IMG/VR virus record: IMGVR_UViG_3300017697_003800
Coordinates: 1-48,018 of that record
DNA length: 48,018 nucleotides
Reading direction: 5' to 3' (one strand)
Origin: a virus
The notes under the pieces are model-generated. The model ran no database searches. It worked only from the letters and a program-made list of their open reading frames with translations, and was not told the origin of the DNA. The stretch's first letter is position 1; every line of letters begins with the position of its first letter. Positions 7,583-15,016 of this stretch are shown in pieces. The translations under genes and the position numbers were made by a program.

Positions 7583-8915
7583 GGTACCATTCTCCTATTA
7601 TTGGGAAAGTCTTTTCAAAGTCCTTCCCTTGTCGTTTGTCGTATTGACTGTAAAATGCTTTGAAATCTTTCTGTAACTTGCTTTGTTCGGCCGCACCTGC
7701 GTGTGGTGTTTTAACGACATCTAGATAGTCAATTAGTCTCTGTGTTTGATTTATTTCCATGTGTTCTAAATGTTTTTCATTACTATTTAAAAATTTTACC
7801 AAGTCCAGTTTAAATTTATTTCTTAGCTCGTCTGGTAGTACAAGCGGTGATTGGAAACTCGGAAACCTGAGAATATTGAGTGTGAAGTTAACCTCTGGTC
7901 CATACACTTTACTTGCACTTTTAAACCATACCATCTTCTCTAACAGTTCGGGTAGTGACTCCAAGCACAATGCATTTATGGTGCACATATTGTGGATTGC
8001 ACGTGGAACTTTGTCCACCATCATGTGCAGGAAGTTGGAATGCCAATCTCCATATACTATTCCGTCTCTGATGTACTCTGCCTGTCCAAATGTTGCTTCG
8101 CAACTGGTGTACAATTCAAAGTTATCAAACTTTTTCAATTTTGTTTTAAATCTATCGATAATGCTCTGCTTTGCACCCAAGTTAGAATTTATTGCAAGAG
8201 TCATGTTAGGATTCATTTTATCACCTTGTGTTTCTATCCAATCCAACAGTCTCCACAGGTTAGGTGACATCATCGGCTCTCCGCCTGTTATCCTCAGTTC
8301 GTCTAGACTCTTGTGTAGGTCTGTTTCCCACCATTTGTAGAATGCTTCAACGTATGGATTTGTCTCATCCTTCTTGTACGGCTCTGCACTTTCGTGACTG
8401 TGTGTGAAATGATTCCGTCCATCAGTTACCATGTCTGTGTATGGTCCTTGCCTTTTAATATTGTTTGCCCATGTAGAACTAAATGCAGGATTACAATATG
8501 TACAAGCAAAGTTACAAGTCCTGTCAAATGCTATTTCTAATGTTTTAAGATTCCAGTCTGTGTTTGGATCTGACTTGTGTGCTTCATCTAATGCTTCATT
8601 TGAGAATATTTTTGATTTGTATACCCTGTCACTGATGTTATCTCTATTGATATCTTCTATCTTCCAGCAGTACTCACAACCTTTTGGTCTGTCTCCACAC
8701 TGCATCTGCTTACGTTCTGCTTTCTTCTGTACTGTGTTGTGTATTGCACTTGGATTTGTTTTTATTGCTTCTAGATCAATCTTGTGCGGAAGAGGGTGAT
8801 GGCAACTTGTGGTCATACCACTGCCCAACCATATAGTTGCGTTGTACCACTTGGCTCCGCAGAAACTTGCACTCTTTGGATCTAGTATTTGTTTCTTATA
8901 TTCAAGATCGTCCAT
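7572..8915 (-). CDS. Radical SAM protein D (CxHP subtype)
   Basis: A 447-residue paralogue closest to E. The head has C19-GAKW, then SCHHP at 37-41 in place of the PCC of A-C, and C80-x2-C83-W followed by KIED. The core is C134-x3-C138-x2-C141, then ITGGEPMM. The tail motif is YDKRQG ... FEKTFPIIGEWY. Replacing the Cys-Cys pair by Cys-His-His suggests altered ligation of the auxiliary cluster or a different metal. The ATG at 8915 has an AAAGGAAAAG leader and overlaps the upstream SGNH-like gene by 14 bases. The substrate is unknown. Confidence 0.87.
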   Translation of the reverse strand: MDDLEYKKQILDPKSASFCGAKWYNATIWLGSGMTTSCHHPLPHKIDLEAIKTNPSAIHNTVQKKAERKQMQCGDRPKGCEYCWKIEDINRDNISDRVYKSKIFSNEALDEAHKSDPNTDWNLKTLEIAFDRTCNFACTYCNPAFSSTWANNIKRQGPYTDMVTDGRNHFTHSHESAEPYKKDETNPYVEAFYKWWETDLHKSLDELRITGGEPMMSPNLWRLLDWIETQGDKMNPNMTLAINSNLGAKQSIIDRFKTKLKKFDNFELYTSCEATFGQAEYIRDGIVYGDWHSNFLHMMVDKVPRAIHNMCTINALCLESLPELLEKMVWFKSASKVYGPEVNFTLNILRFPSFQSPLVLPDELRNKFKLDLVKFLNSNEKHLEHMEINQTQRLIDYLDVVKTPHAGAAEQSKLQKDFKAFYSQYDKRQGKDFEKTFPIIGEWYRGI

Positions 8916-9642
8916 CTTTTCCTTTAAAGTAATTTTTTAATTTGTTGTATTCGTCCTCCGGACACCTCACGTCACTCTCGAACATGATGTCCTTGACCCA
9001 GTGGTAGTGTGCTATGGGTGGTGGGTGTGATTCTCCCGGAATGTAGTATTCCTTGTAGTTGTCTTCCGCGAACTCCCACAATCCTTGCTTATCCTTGTAG
9101 AACAAGAATTTGGTCCAGTCGATTGTGTTGTACAATGCACGTTCGCCCTCACTGTAAGATTCGTCACGTAGAACATCCTTGTTGAATATCATCATTGTGT
9201 AAGGTATTGCTTTCTTGTCCAGAAACAACTGTGTCCTTATAATGTGTTCCAGCGTCCTGTAGTACTGGTGTTCTTCATCCCAGAAGTGTCTCCTGTAGTA
9301 TTCATGTTTGTCCTTTTCGGGGTGGCCTCCATACCAGGTGCTCCACTGTAAGTCATCGTCCCACACATAATATGTCACACGTCCTTTTACCTCATCTGCT
9401 CCTCTGTCTTTGGTTATCACTTCGTACCTGTCTGTTCCCGACCACATGATGTACATGTGATCTATCTGGGTGTGTTTCATAGCACTGTTTATCGCCGCAC
9501 GTGATATGGTCTCGTTTCCTGATCCTGACCTGCCCTTGTTCAACATTGTTATGCCACCATTGAACCATGGAACAAACTTGGGCCAGCATGGCCAGCCGTA
9601 CCTAGTGAAACTACATCCGTGTGCTATTGTTTTGTTATGCAT
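8902..9642 (-). CDS. SGNH/GDSL-like homologue 2, block V Asp lost
   Basis: A 246-residue relative of the protein at 3025-3816. It shares GCSFT at residues 9-13 (putative nucleophile Ser11), a GSGNETISRA turn at the block II position, and IMWSGTDRY around block III. The C-terminal motif is HPPPIAH (206-212), so the histidine is kept but the Asp three residues before it is replaced by Pro209. It may therefore use a dyad, or be non-catalytic and binding only. It is aromatic-rich (many Trp and Tyr), which would suit a glycan partner. It lies between radical SAM genes E and D and overlaps both (8 and 14 bases), so it is expressed with them. GGAGGG lies upstream of ATG 9642. Function is unassigned. 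Confidence 0.6.
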   Translation of the reverse strand: MHNKTIAHGCSFTRYGWPCWPKFVPWFNGGITMLNKGRSGSGNETISRAAINSAMKHTQIDHMYIMWSGTDRYEVITKDRGADEVKGRVTYYVWDDDLQWSTWYGGHPEKDKHEYYRRHFWDEEHQYYRTLEHIIRTQLFLDKKAIPYTMMIFNKDVLRDESYSEGERALYNTIDWTKFLFYKDKQGLWEFAEDNYKEYYIPGESHPPPIAHYHWVKDIMFESDVRCPEDEYNKLKNYFKGKDGRS

Positions 9643-11005
9643 TCATACACTCCCTCCAGAACTCTTCCATCTCAGGGAAGGTGTTAAGGAATCTTGTTAA
9701 TCGTCTTCGATCGTGCTCGTTAAAAAATGCGTAAAAATCTTTTTTATTTTGCTTACTTGCGTCCGCATTTTCTCGCCAATATACGAGATTGCGTTGCATC
9801 TTTTGAATCTCGAAATCCTTGAATATGTGTAACCCGTTTGACTCGCCGGAATTGTCCTGCATGTACTTGATGTTGTCCTCGTGTATGCTCTGGTACGACT
9901 CTGGTAGCATCGTTATCTGTTGCCATGCGGGTTGTCTCAGCAGTGGCACGTCGAACCATACCCTCTGGTAGGTCTTGCTGTACTTGGTACGCAGTTCCAA
10001 TATCTTTTGTAACAACTTGTCCATGCTTGTAATACTTAGATTGTTATAGGTGCATATGAATGTTATGGAGTTACGTCCCGGTATACGCTCCAGAAACTCC
10101 TCCACGTTGTCCATCATGTAGTCGAAGTCCAATCCATTACGTATGTACTCCGCACGTTTGCCGAATGCGTCCACACTCACGAACTGCATCATGTGTTCCA
10201 CCTTGCCCTGCATACATATCTCCTGTGCCATGTTGAAGTACTTGGTCTTCAGTTTCTTGTCTGGTGGACACATATTGCTTGTGACGTTGAGATGTAGGTC
10301 CTGTTTGGGATTGTCAATTATGTACTGGAACACCTTGTAAGTGTTCACATCCATCATGGGTTCACCACCGGTCATACGGAAGTGCTTTAGATTCTTGTAC
10401 AGTGTGGGCCACCATTTCCAGAAAGCGGTCACATATGGATTCTCCTCCCTGTTGGGTATGGGCTTACGTCTGCCCTGGAAGTGTTCGGGGGCATTGTGTG
10501 GGGTCGCTGTGGGATATGCCCCATACCTATCCGTTTCTTTACCCCAGGCAGTGGAGAACTGTGGCGAACAGTAACTACACTTGAAATTACAAGCGTTGTT
10601 GAAGTTTACCTCCACGTACCTGGGTGTCCAACTTGTGGTCATTGGATTCTGTCTAATCTGCTCGAAGTCCTGCATGGCCCATGGCTCACCTGAACGATAG
10701 TGCCTGTCTGACATCTCACCTGTGTCCTCTAGTTTCCAGCAGTATGAACATCCATCCGGACGTTCGCCTTTGAGCATTTGTGATCTCTGTTCCAGTTTCT
10801 CTGCTGTGTTATGCAGTGCGGCAGGATTTTCCTTCACTGCTTCTGCGTCCATCTTGTGCAGGGGCGGGTGGTAGCATGAATTTGTGAGTCCTGTGGGCAG
10901 GTGCAGTGATGTCTGGTTCCACTTGGCCAGGCACATTGTGGGCGACACTTCTGCTAATTTGTCTTTGGCCTTCAGTGCGTCCTGTTTGTAATCACTGTTA
11001 CTCAT
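9635..11005 (-). CDS. Radical SAM protein E (CxHP subtype)
   Basis: A 456-residue paralogue of D. The head is C25-LAKW, SCYHP at 43-47 and C86-x2-C89-W followed by KLED; the core is C139-x3-C143-x2-C146; then MTGGEPMMD. The tail motif is HDRRRL ... FLNTFPEMEEFW. I place the start at ATG 11005. The frame stays open for 22 more codons upstream, but that extension lies inside the preceding glycosyltransferase gene and has no resemblance to the family. The chosen ATG overlaps the preceding stop by 8 bases and has GGAG/AGGA upstream. D and E probably arose by duplication; SGNH-like gene 2 now sits between them. Confidence 0.87.
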   Translation of the reverse strand: MSNSDYKQDALKAKDKLAEVSPTMCLAKWNQTSLHLPTGLTNSCYHPPLHKMDAEAVKENPAALHNTAEKLEQRSQMLKGERPDGCSYCWKLEDTGEMSDRHYRSGEPWAMQDFEQIRQNPMTTSWTPRYVEVNFNNACNFKCSYCSPQFSTAWGKETDRYGAYPTATPHNAPEHFQGRRKPIPNREENPYVTAFWKWWPTLYKNLKHFRMTGGEPMMDVNTYKVFQYIIDNPKQDLHLNVTSNMCPPDKKLKTKYFNMAQEICMQGKVEHMMQFVSVDAFGKRAEYIRNGLDFDYMMDNVEEFLERIPGRNSITFICTYNNLSITSMDKLLQKILELRTKYSKTYQRVWFDVPLLRQPAWQQITMLPESYQSIHEDNIKYMQDNSGESNGLHIFKDFEIQKMQRNLVYWRENADASKQNKKDFYAFFNEHDRRRLTRFLNTFPEMEEFWRECMNA

Positions 11006-11894
11006 GATCCTGCACTCCATGGTTCCTGTGCTGGGGTTTGACGAATCTGTAGAACCTGCTTTGATCGGCATCCAACTCTGCTATGGGCATATCTAACCGC
11101 TGTCTAAGACTGTTGCCGAACATCGCCAGTTGCTCGTCTATGTCGTTCCTATCCATGACCCCTTTGAAATACTCTATCATCGAGTCAAGGTCACGAACCA
11201 TGTATAACTTTTTATTGTAGTTCTCTAAAACTGTGTAGAAACACCCCATCCTTGCACCCAACATTGCATACTTGCCATTTTCAACATCGGCCCCGACCGT
11301 ACACCAAGTGCTGAGTCTCTTTAAATTCTCTGGCCAAATATTTTTGAAGTTTTCTGCTTTGAAAGGCTTGCCTTTTTCTGTACTCATTTTTACACCTTCT
11401 CTGTATCCTGCCACAAAACACTGTTCCTCACTGCCATTGATAATTGTCTCTGAATAACAGTTGTGTAGATTTTCATGTGGAACACCCCAACAGAAATCTA
11501 TTTGGTTCTCTTCGGAGTCCGCATTCTCGTGTGTCTTCATATTCAAGCAAGTATTTTTTGGCCACCCTACTACACCCCCGTTGCCGTAGATCAAACCATT
11601 TACATTGTTCTTGGCTTTCCAACGATGCACTGCCTTGGGATTGGTCTTGGTCCAATCCAGTGTTTGAAGTAGAAAACTTTCATCTATTATGTTATCACCG
11701 TCAACACTGATGAAGAAATCTGTTTCTGCCTTCTCCGCCGCGGCCTTGTGTGCGGAATCGAATCCAACAACACCGTCCACACGTTTTGCCCATGGCACTT
11801 TGTTCTTGAGGTCGGCCCAGTTCTGTTCCTTGTTGGGCTCCTTGAAGGAGATGTACACGAAATCTAGATCGCTTACTCTTGTTCTATCTGCCAT
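10998..11894 (-). CDS. GT-A-like glycosyltransferase 3
   Basis: A 298-residue protein with a glycosyltransferase GT-A layout: a Rossmann-like N-terminal half leading to FFISVDGDNIID, where D65-G-D67-N is a classic DxD metal/nucleotide-sugar site at the end of a strand. A CWGVPHE segment and a Trp/Cys-rich middle follow. The start, ATG 11894, has a near-perfect AAGGAGG about 6 bases upstream and overlaps the end of the 100-residue gene by 22 bases. It would transfer a sugar from an NDP-sugar, or bind one; the acceptor is unknown. It is the third such gene in a row, directly followed by the radical SAM series. Confidence 0.65.
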   Translation of the reverse strand: MADRTRVSDLDFVYISFKEPNKEQNWADLKNKVPWAKRVDGVVGFDSAHKAAAEKAETDFFISVDGDNIIDESFLLQTLDWTKTNPKAVHRWKAKNNVNGLIYGNGGVVGWPKNTCLNMKTHENADSEENQIDFCWGVPHENLHNCYSETIINGSEEQCFVAGYREGVKMSTEKGKPFKAENFKNIWPENLKRLSTWCTVGADVENGKYAMLGARMGCFYTVLENYNKKLYMVRDLDSMIEYFKGVMDRNDIDEQLAMFGNSLRQRLDMPIAELDADQSRFYRFVKPQHRNHGVQDHE

Positions 11895-12175
11895 GTCTCG
11901 CCTCCTTCTACTACTGCGTTTGGCCAGTGTATGTCGCTGTCCTGGAATGTATATCCTTTTGATGCTTTCTTCAATATGCTGTATCTTGTTTTTGGCGTTG
12001 GTTTAGGTTTTAACACTATCTCACCACCCCTCAACATCAGGTTCTTTTCACCGTACTGTTGTGCCCATTTGAACTTTTCCAATGTGACTTCGTGTTCCGT
12101 ACCTTGTACCGTTATGAAGAACCTCTTTGGCTCTCTCTTAGGCATTTTGGCCAGTGCTTCAAATAATCCTGGCAT
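11873..12175 (-). CDS. Unknown protein (100 aa) inside glycosyltransferase cluster
   Basis: A 100-residue frame with ATG 12175 preceded by AAGGAG at 4 bases. A longer frame of 113 codons exists, but its extra N-terminus lies inside the upstream gene and lacks a ribosome-binding site. The sequence is basic in the first half and acidic at the end (GGETWQIEQE), with beta-prone segments (RFFITVQGTEHEVTLEKF). I recognise no domain. It overlaps the upstream glycosyltransferase by 17 bases and the downstream one by 22, so it is translated as part of the same coupled set and may assist those enzymes. Confidence 0.65.
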   Translation of the reverse strand: MPGLFEALAKMPKREPKRFFITVQGTEHEVTLEKFKWAQQYGEKNLMLRGGEIVLKPKPTPKTRYSILKKASKGYTFQDSDIHWPNAVVEGGETWQIEQE

Positions 12176-12953
12176 GTAACTCCTTGTCGTGGTAGTGCCA
12201 TACCCTGCTGACACGTGTCTCTCCTATGTACACGGCATCTCCCGTCTTGTTTGGGTATAGATATTCGTTTTGATCCTTGGTCCTCACAGTGCCGTTGACA
12301 CCTGGCTTGTGATGTATAAATTTGAACCAATCGTAATCTATCAATCCCTGTAATGTGGGATCCATTATACGATATGCCAACGCAAACACAACATCAGTAC
12401 TGGGATATTCGTCATGACAGTTTATTAGCATAGTCTCTTTTACATCATTCCAGTTTGTTGCTATGTCTCTTGCTATGTTGTAAAACTGTTGTGACTTGTT
12501 GCTCCTCCTAAAATACATCAATCCGTTGTAGATATTTGGCAACAGGTTGCGTTTGAATAATTTCCTATATGGTGTTTCTTTTATAATGTTATTTCTGTAG
12601 TCAAAGCAGTCAACACTGAATACAAGATCATGTTGCCACAAGTGATACCACCACCAATCTGTGTTGGTAGTCCACAACATGTCTGCCTCAAGTTTGATAG
12701 TATGAGTGAATGGGGTCATGGAAAAAGCCTTGTGTTCATTTGCCCATTTTATTTCATGCTCTGCACTGTCATCTTGCCTAATTACTTTGACCATGTCAAC
12801 GTGTTCACTCTCAAACTTGCTTTTATCATCTGTTATCACGCACACCTGGTTGTGTTTATTCCAACGTTTAATGCTCTTGGCCAAGGTTATCGATAACTCC
12901 ACGTAATCCGTCTTGCTGTTGTTCTGTGCGAACCATAGGAATCCCCTAGACAT
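12159..12953 (-). CDS. GT-A-like glycosyltransferase 2
   Basis: A 264-residue protein. The segment FTHTIKLEADMLW (82-94) places E89-A-D91, a DxD-type variant, at the end of a strand as in GT-A enzymes. An SVDCFDYRN segment and a C-terminal HHKPGVNG stretch follow; a late His can be the second metal ligand in such enzymes. I use ATG 12953: it overlaps the upstream stop by 8 bases and has AAGGAG just upstream. A 25-codon extension, reading within the upstream gene, is rejected. It is the middle of three consecutive glycosyltransferase-like genes. The donor and acceptor are unknown. Confidence 0.65.
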   Translation of the reverse strand: MSRGFLWFAQNNSKTDYVELSITLAKSIKRWNKHNQVCVITDDKSKFESEHVDMVKVIRQDDSAEHEIKWANEHKAFSMTPFTHTIKLEADMLWTTNTDWWWYHLWQHDLVFSVDCFDYRNNIIKETPYRKLFKRNLLPNIYNGLMYFRRSNKSQQFYNIARDIATNWNDVKETMLINCHDEYPSTDVVFALAYRIMDPTLQGLIDYDWFKFIHHKPGVNGTVRTKDQNEYLYPNKTGDAVYIGETRVSRVWHYHDKELHARII

Positions 12954-13695
12954 TGGCCATCTCCTTGTTAAGCACATGTACATCCTGATCTTCCACGTAC
13001 GATATTTGATCTCTATATTTCCATGCAAGTCCGTTGTCTGTGATTTTTACAACCTCGCAGTCCGGTGGTAAGGTTGGCAGTGCCAATGGCAACTTGTTAT
13101 ATCCTGTGAATCCATTTATCTGTTGCAACGCCATGGCGAACAGGTAATCATTACGTAGATTTTTTGAATATACCCTGTACATGTCAGTGAAGTAGGAATA
13201 ATACTGTTTGATGTATTTTACAGTTTCAAATATTTTTCTCACTTTGTGATTCTTCTTGAATACCAACACAGTTGCCCACACCATAGGTATCATGCTCCAC
13301 CTCCGTTGGTCAAAAGTGTTCCTTCCTGTTAGGTCATACGCAGTGTCTGGTACCAGGAAGTCGTAGTCGGTGTCAAGGAACTGTGCGAGATTGTCTGTGA
13401 AACAGAAGTAATCTATGTCCATGACCAGTGTGCTGTCGTAGGGAGAGAGTTCGTAGGCCATATGCCTGTCAACATTGTTCCATTCTTTGCCCAACTTGGT
13501 GTTGCCTGATTCTGGTTCAATGAATTTGTAATTTATGAACCCCATTGGTTTCATTTTTTTGAAAGTTTTGAAGTTCGTCACAACCGTAATTGGCAATTTT
13601 AAATTTTTCTTGACAAGCCTGACGCAACGCTCCAGTATGCTGTGATATTTGGTGTCTGCTGTGTCAAAGCAGAACAATAACACACCCTTAGTCAT
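12946..13695 (-). CDS. GT-A-like glycosyltransferase 1
   Basis: A 249-residue protein. The N-terminal KGVLLFCFDTADTKYHSIL strand-loop-helix and the STLVMDIDYFCF segment (D93-I-D95) give the GT-A nucleotide-sugar site. Further aromatic and basic residues follow, with a conserved-looking NDYLFAMAL helix and a C-terminal strand. The ATG at 13695 overlaps the end of the preceding gene by 8 bases and has GAGAAGA upstream; the longer in-frame start at 13707 is less well placed. Together with genes 2 and 3 it suggests a chain of sugar transfers, or modification of one glycan by several enzymes. The exact activity is not visible. Confidence 0.65.
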   Translation of the reverse strand: MTKGVLLFCFDTADTKYHSILERCVRLVKKNLKLPITVVTNFKTFKKMKPMGFINYKFIEPESGNTKLGKEWNNVDRHMAYELSPYDSTLVMDIDYFCFTDNLAQFLDTDYDFLVPDTAYDLTGRNTFDQRRWSMIPMVWATVLVFKKNHKVRKIFETVKYIKQYYSYFTDMYRVYSKNLRNDYLFAMALQQINGFTGYNKLPLALPTLPPDCEVVKITDNGLAWKYRDQISYVEDQDVHVLNKEMANV

Positions 13696-14008
13696 TTTTC
13701 TTCTCAAATGTTTTTGACATCTGATGATATGAACTAATGGCCTCCTGGTTTCTTTGTACTAGTACCTGCAAGAATTTAGATGGGTCAGAAATTTCTACGG
13801 GATTTTTGTTGGAATCTAGGATATAGAACGATGATGTATGCACTTCCATCAGATTCTTGACTAGATTTATTGTTTCGGGGTCAGCACAAAAGATGTGTTC
13901 GTCGTAGACGACAATCATTCGTGAAGTCGCTTTCTCCAGAGCGTTGCGTTTGGCAATCGCTATGTCGTAAGAAAGGTCTGATTGTTTTTTTAGTTCGCCA
14001 ATGTCCAT
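13688..14008 (-). CDS. Unknown protein (106 aa), first gene of the accessory cassette
   Basis: A 106-residue protein starting MDIGELKK from ATG 14008. An N-terminal helix (residues 1-30, Lys/Glu/Asp-rich) is followed by a strand (RMIVVYDEHIFCADPE), a helix, a strand (SSFYILDSNKNPVEI) and a C-terminal helix. I recognise no family. An in-frame TTG at 14023 would extend it by five residues, but it lies within the promoter described at 14015-14043. There is no Shine-Dalgarno before the ATG, and the predicted transcription start falls at or next to it, so translation may be leaderless. Glycosyltransferase 1 starts within its last codons. Confidence 0.7.
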   Translation of the reverse strand: MDIGELKKQSDLSYDIAIAKRNALEKATSRMIVVYDEHIFCADPETINLVKNLMEVHTSSFYILDSNKNPVEISDPSKFLQVLVQRNQEAISSYHQMSKTFEKKND

Positions 14009-14009
14009 A

Positions 14010-14035
14010 CCACAATTATACAATAATTATGGTGG
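14010..14035. repeat. Inverted repeat overlapping the cassette promoter
   Basis: Reading the minus strand, CCAC-(CAT)-AATTAT-TGT-ATAATT-GTGG forms a 10-bp stem with a 3-base bulge and 3-base loop. It covers the -10 box and most of the spacer of the TTGATT/TATAAT promoter. No U-tract follows, so it is not a terminator; an operator-like site or a hairpin in read-through RNA is more likely. Confidence 0.4.
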
Positions 14036-14043
14036 AAAATCAA
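14015..14043 (-). promoter_or_regulatory. Sigma70-like promoter TTGATT-N17-TATAAT before the accessory cassette
   Basis: On the minus strand TTGATT (14043-14038) and a perfect TATAAT (14020-14015) are separated by 17 bases, the optimal spacing for host sigma70 RNA polymerase. The predicted start of transcription, about 7 bases downstream, falls at the ATG of the 106-residue gene. It would let the cassette be expressed by unmodified host polymerase, apart from the late tail genes upstream. It overlaps a 10-bp inverted repeat (14010-14035). Confidence 0.6.
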
Positions 14044-14056
14044 CCTGGTAAAATTA

Positions 14057-15010
14057 TTACGACTGTGAGTTGCTGACTTGTGCGTTTGAGCTATACTGTA
14101 TCGCCGACGCCAATCCTTGTGCCGCTGTTGGCTCCCTGGCCACCAAGTTTAGTGACATGGCAGGTGCCTCATTGGGGTTTGCCGGCACACCTGATGTGTT
14201 GGGCGAGGTGTAAGTCGTGTCCGCCGCTGGGTCCGATGCCACAAGTTTGACAGTTAAGACTGTCGCTGATGACACTGCCGCGTTAATCTTGACGAATACT
14301 TCTAACGTGTCGGAAGTGTAACCCGAGTTGTTTGAAGTCAATTTCAATAACGTTACGTAACTGTCTGATGAGAGATCATGGAAACCAGTTCCACTGTTGA
14401 AAGTGGTCTGTGTCTCACCTGATCCTGATCTTGTTGTTGCGTGTGCTTTGAATTCTACTGTTCCCATGGCAGATTCCAGTTCTGAGAACACCGTGTCCTT
14501 GTTACCGTCCGTTGAACCTGATGTGCCTGGGTTAATCTTGATTGAGCCACCTGCATTGAAGAAGGCCCTCATAGTCGCGTTGTTGGCGAATGTGATCGAT
14601 CTCTCAATAGTGGATGTTGAATTCCATGTACCTGAGTTTGTGCTTGTACCTGCGTCCCTGTCTGCTAGTGCTGTCGCACCTGTTGATCCTGCCGCCACAG
14701 CCGCCGCCAAGTTGGCAAGGTCTGTGATCAATGCTGATCTGATCGCTACAGTGTCTCCCGCTGATACTGATGATGCTGTGATAGAGACGTTTGTGTGGTT
14801 GGCAATGTTGTCCAACCCTGTGAATAGACTGTTCCACTGTGATGCCTGTACTGTGCCACCCGCTGAAACTGTTGAAATTGAACTTTGATTTAATCCGTAT
14901 ATTGTTGCCCCTGTTCCTGCGAAATGGTTGTATCCGTATGGACTTGAACTGTTGCCTACGAAAGCGTTGTACTCGTCGTCTAAAATTGTATCACCTGCAC
15001 TGTATGCCAT
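14057..15010 (-). CDS. Virion/tail structural protein (317 aa), Ala/Thr/Ser-rich
   Basis: A 317-residue, low-complexity acidic protein rich in Ala, Ser, Thr and Gly. It begins MAYSAGDTILDDEYNAFV, a start like those of the neighbouring fibre-like proteins (MAYxI), and has a mid-section of beta-prone Ser/Thr repeats. It lies at the downstream end of the tail-fibre block, 6 bases after the 548-residue fibre gene. No enzymatic motif is present. Composition and position indicate a fibre or fibre-associated virion component. GGAG occurs about 14 bases before the ATG, a weak ribosome-binding site. It is the last gene before the cassette promoter; I see no terminator in the 48 bases that follow. Confidence 0.7.
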   Translation of the reverse strand: MAYSAGDTILDDEYNAFVGNSSSPYGYNHFAGTGATIYGLNQSSISTVSAGGTVQASQWNSLFTGLDNIANHTNVSITASSVSAGDTVAIRSALITDLANLAAAVAAGSTGATALADRDAGTSTNSGTWNSTSTIERSITFANNATMRAFFNAGGSIKINPGTSGSTDGNKDTVFSELESAMGTVEFKAHATTRSGSGETQTTFNSGTGFHDLSSDSYVTLLKLTSNNSGYTSDTLEVFVKINAAVSSATVLTVKLVASDPAADTTYTSPNTSGVPANPNEAPAMSLNLVAREPTAAQGLASAIQYSSNAQVSNSQS

Positions 15011-15016
15011 AATTTT

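Noticed and set aside
7759-8340. Plus-strand open frame of 193 codons
   Set aside because: It lies wholly antisense to radical SAM gene D, has no ribosome-binding site or recognisable domain, and its composition is that of a reversed coding strand.
11006-11071. 22-codon N-terminal extension of radical SAM protein E
   Set aside because: It overlaps glycosyltransferase 3 and has no counterpart in the paralogues.
12954-13028. 25-codon N-terminal extension of glycosyltransferase 2
   Set aside because: It lies within the upstream glycosyltransferase gene, has no ribosome-binding site, and reads as a basic shadow sequence.
14010-14056. Intrinsic terminator after the 317-residue structural gene
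   Set aside because: The inverted repeat there is AT-rich, bulged and not followed by a T-run on the minus strand.
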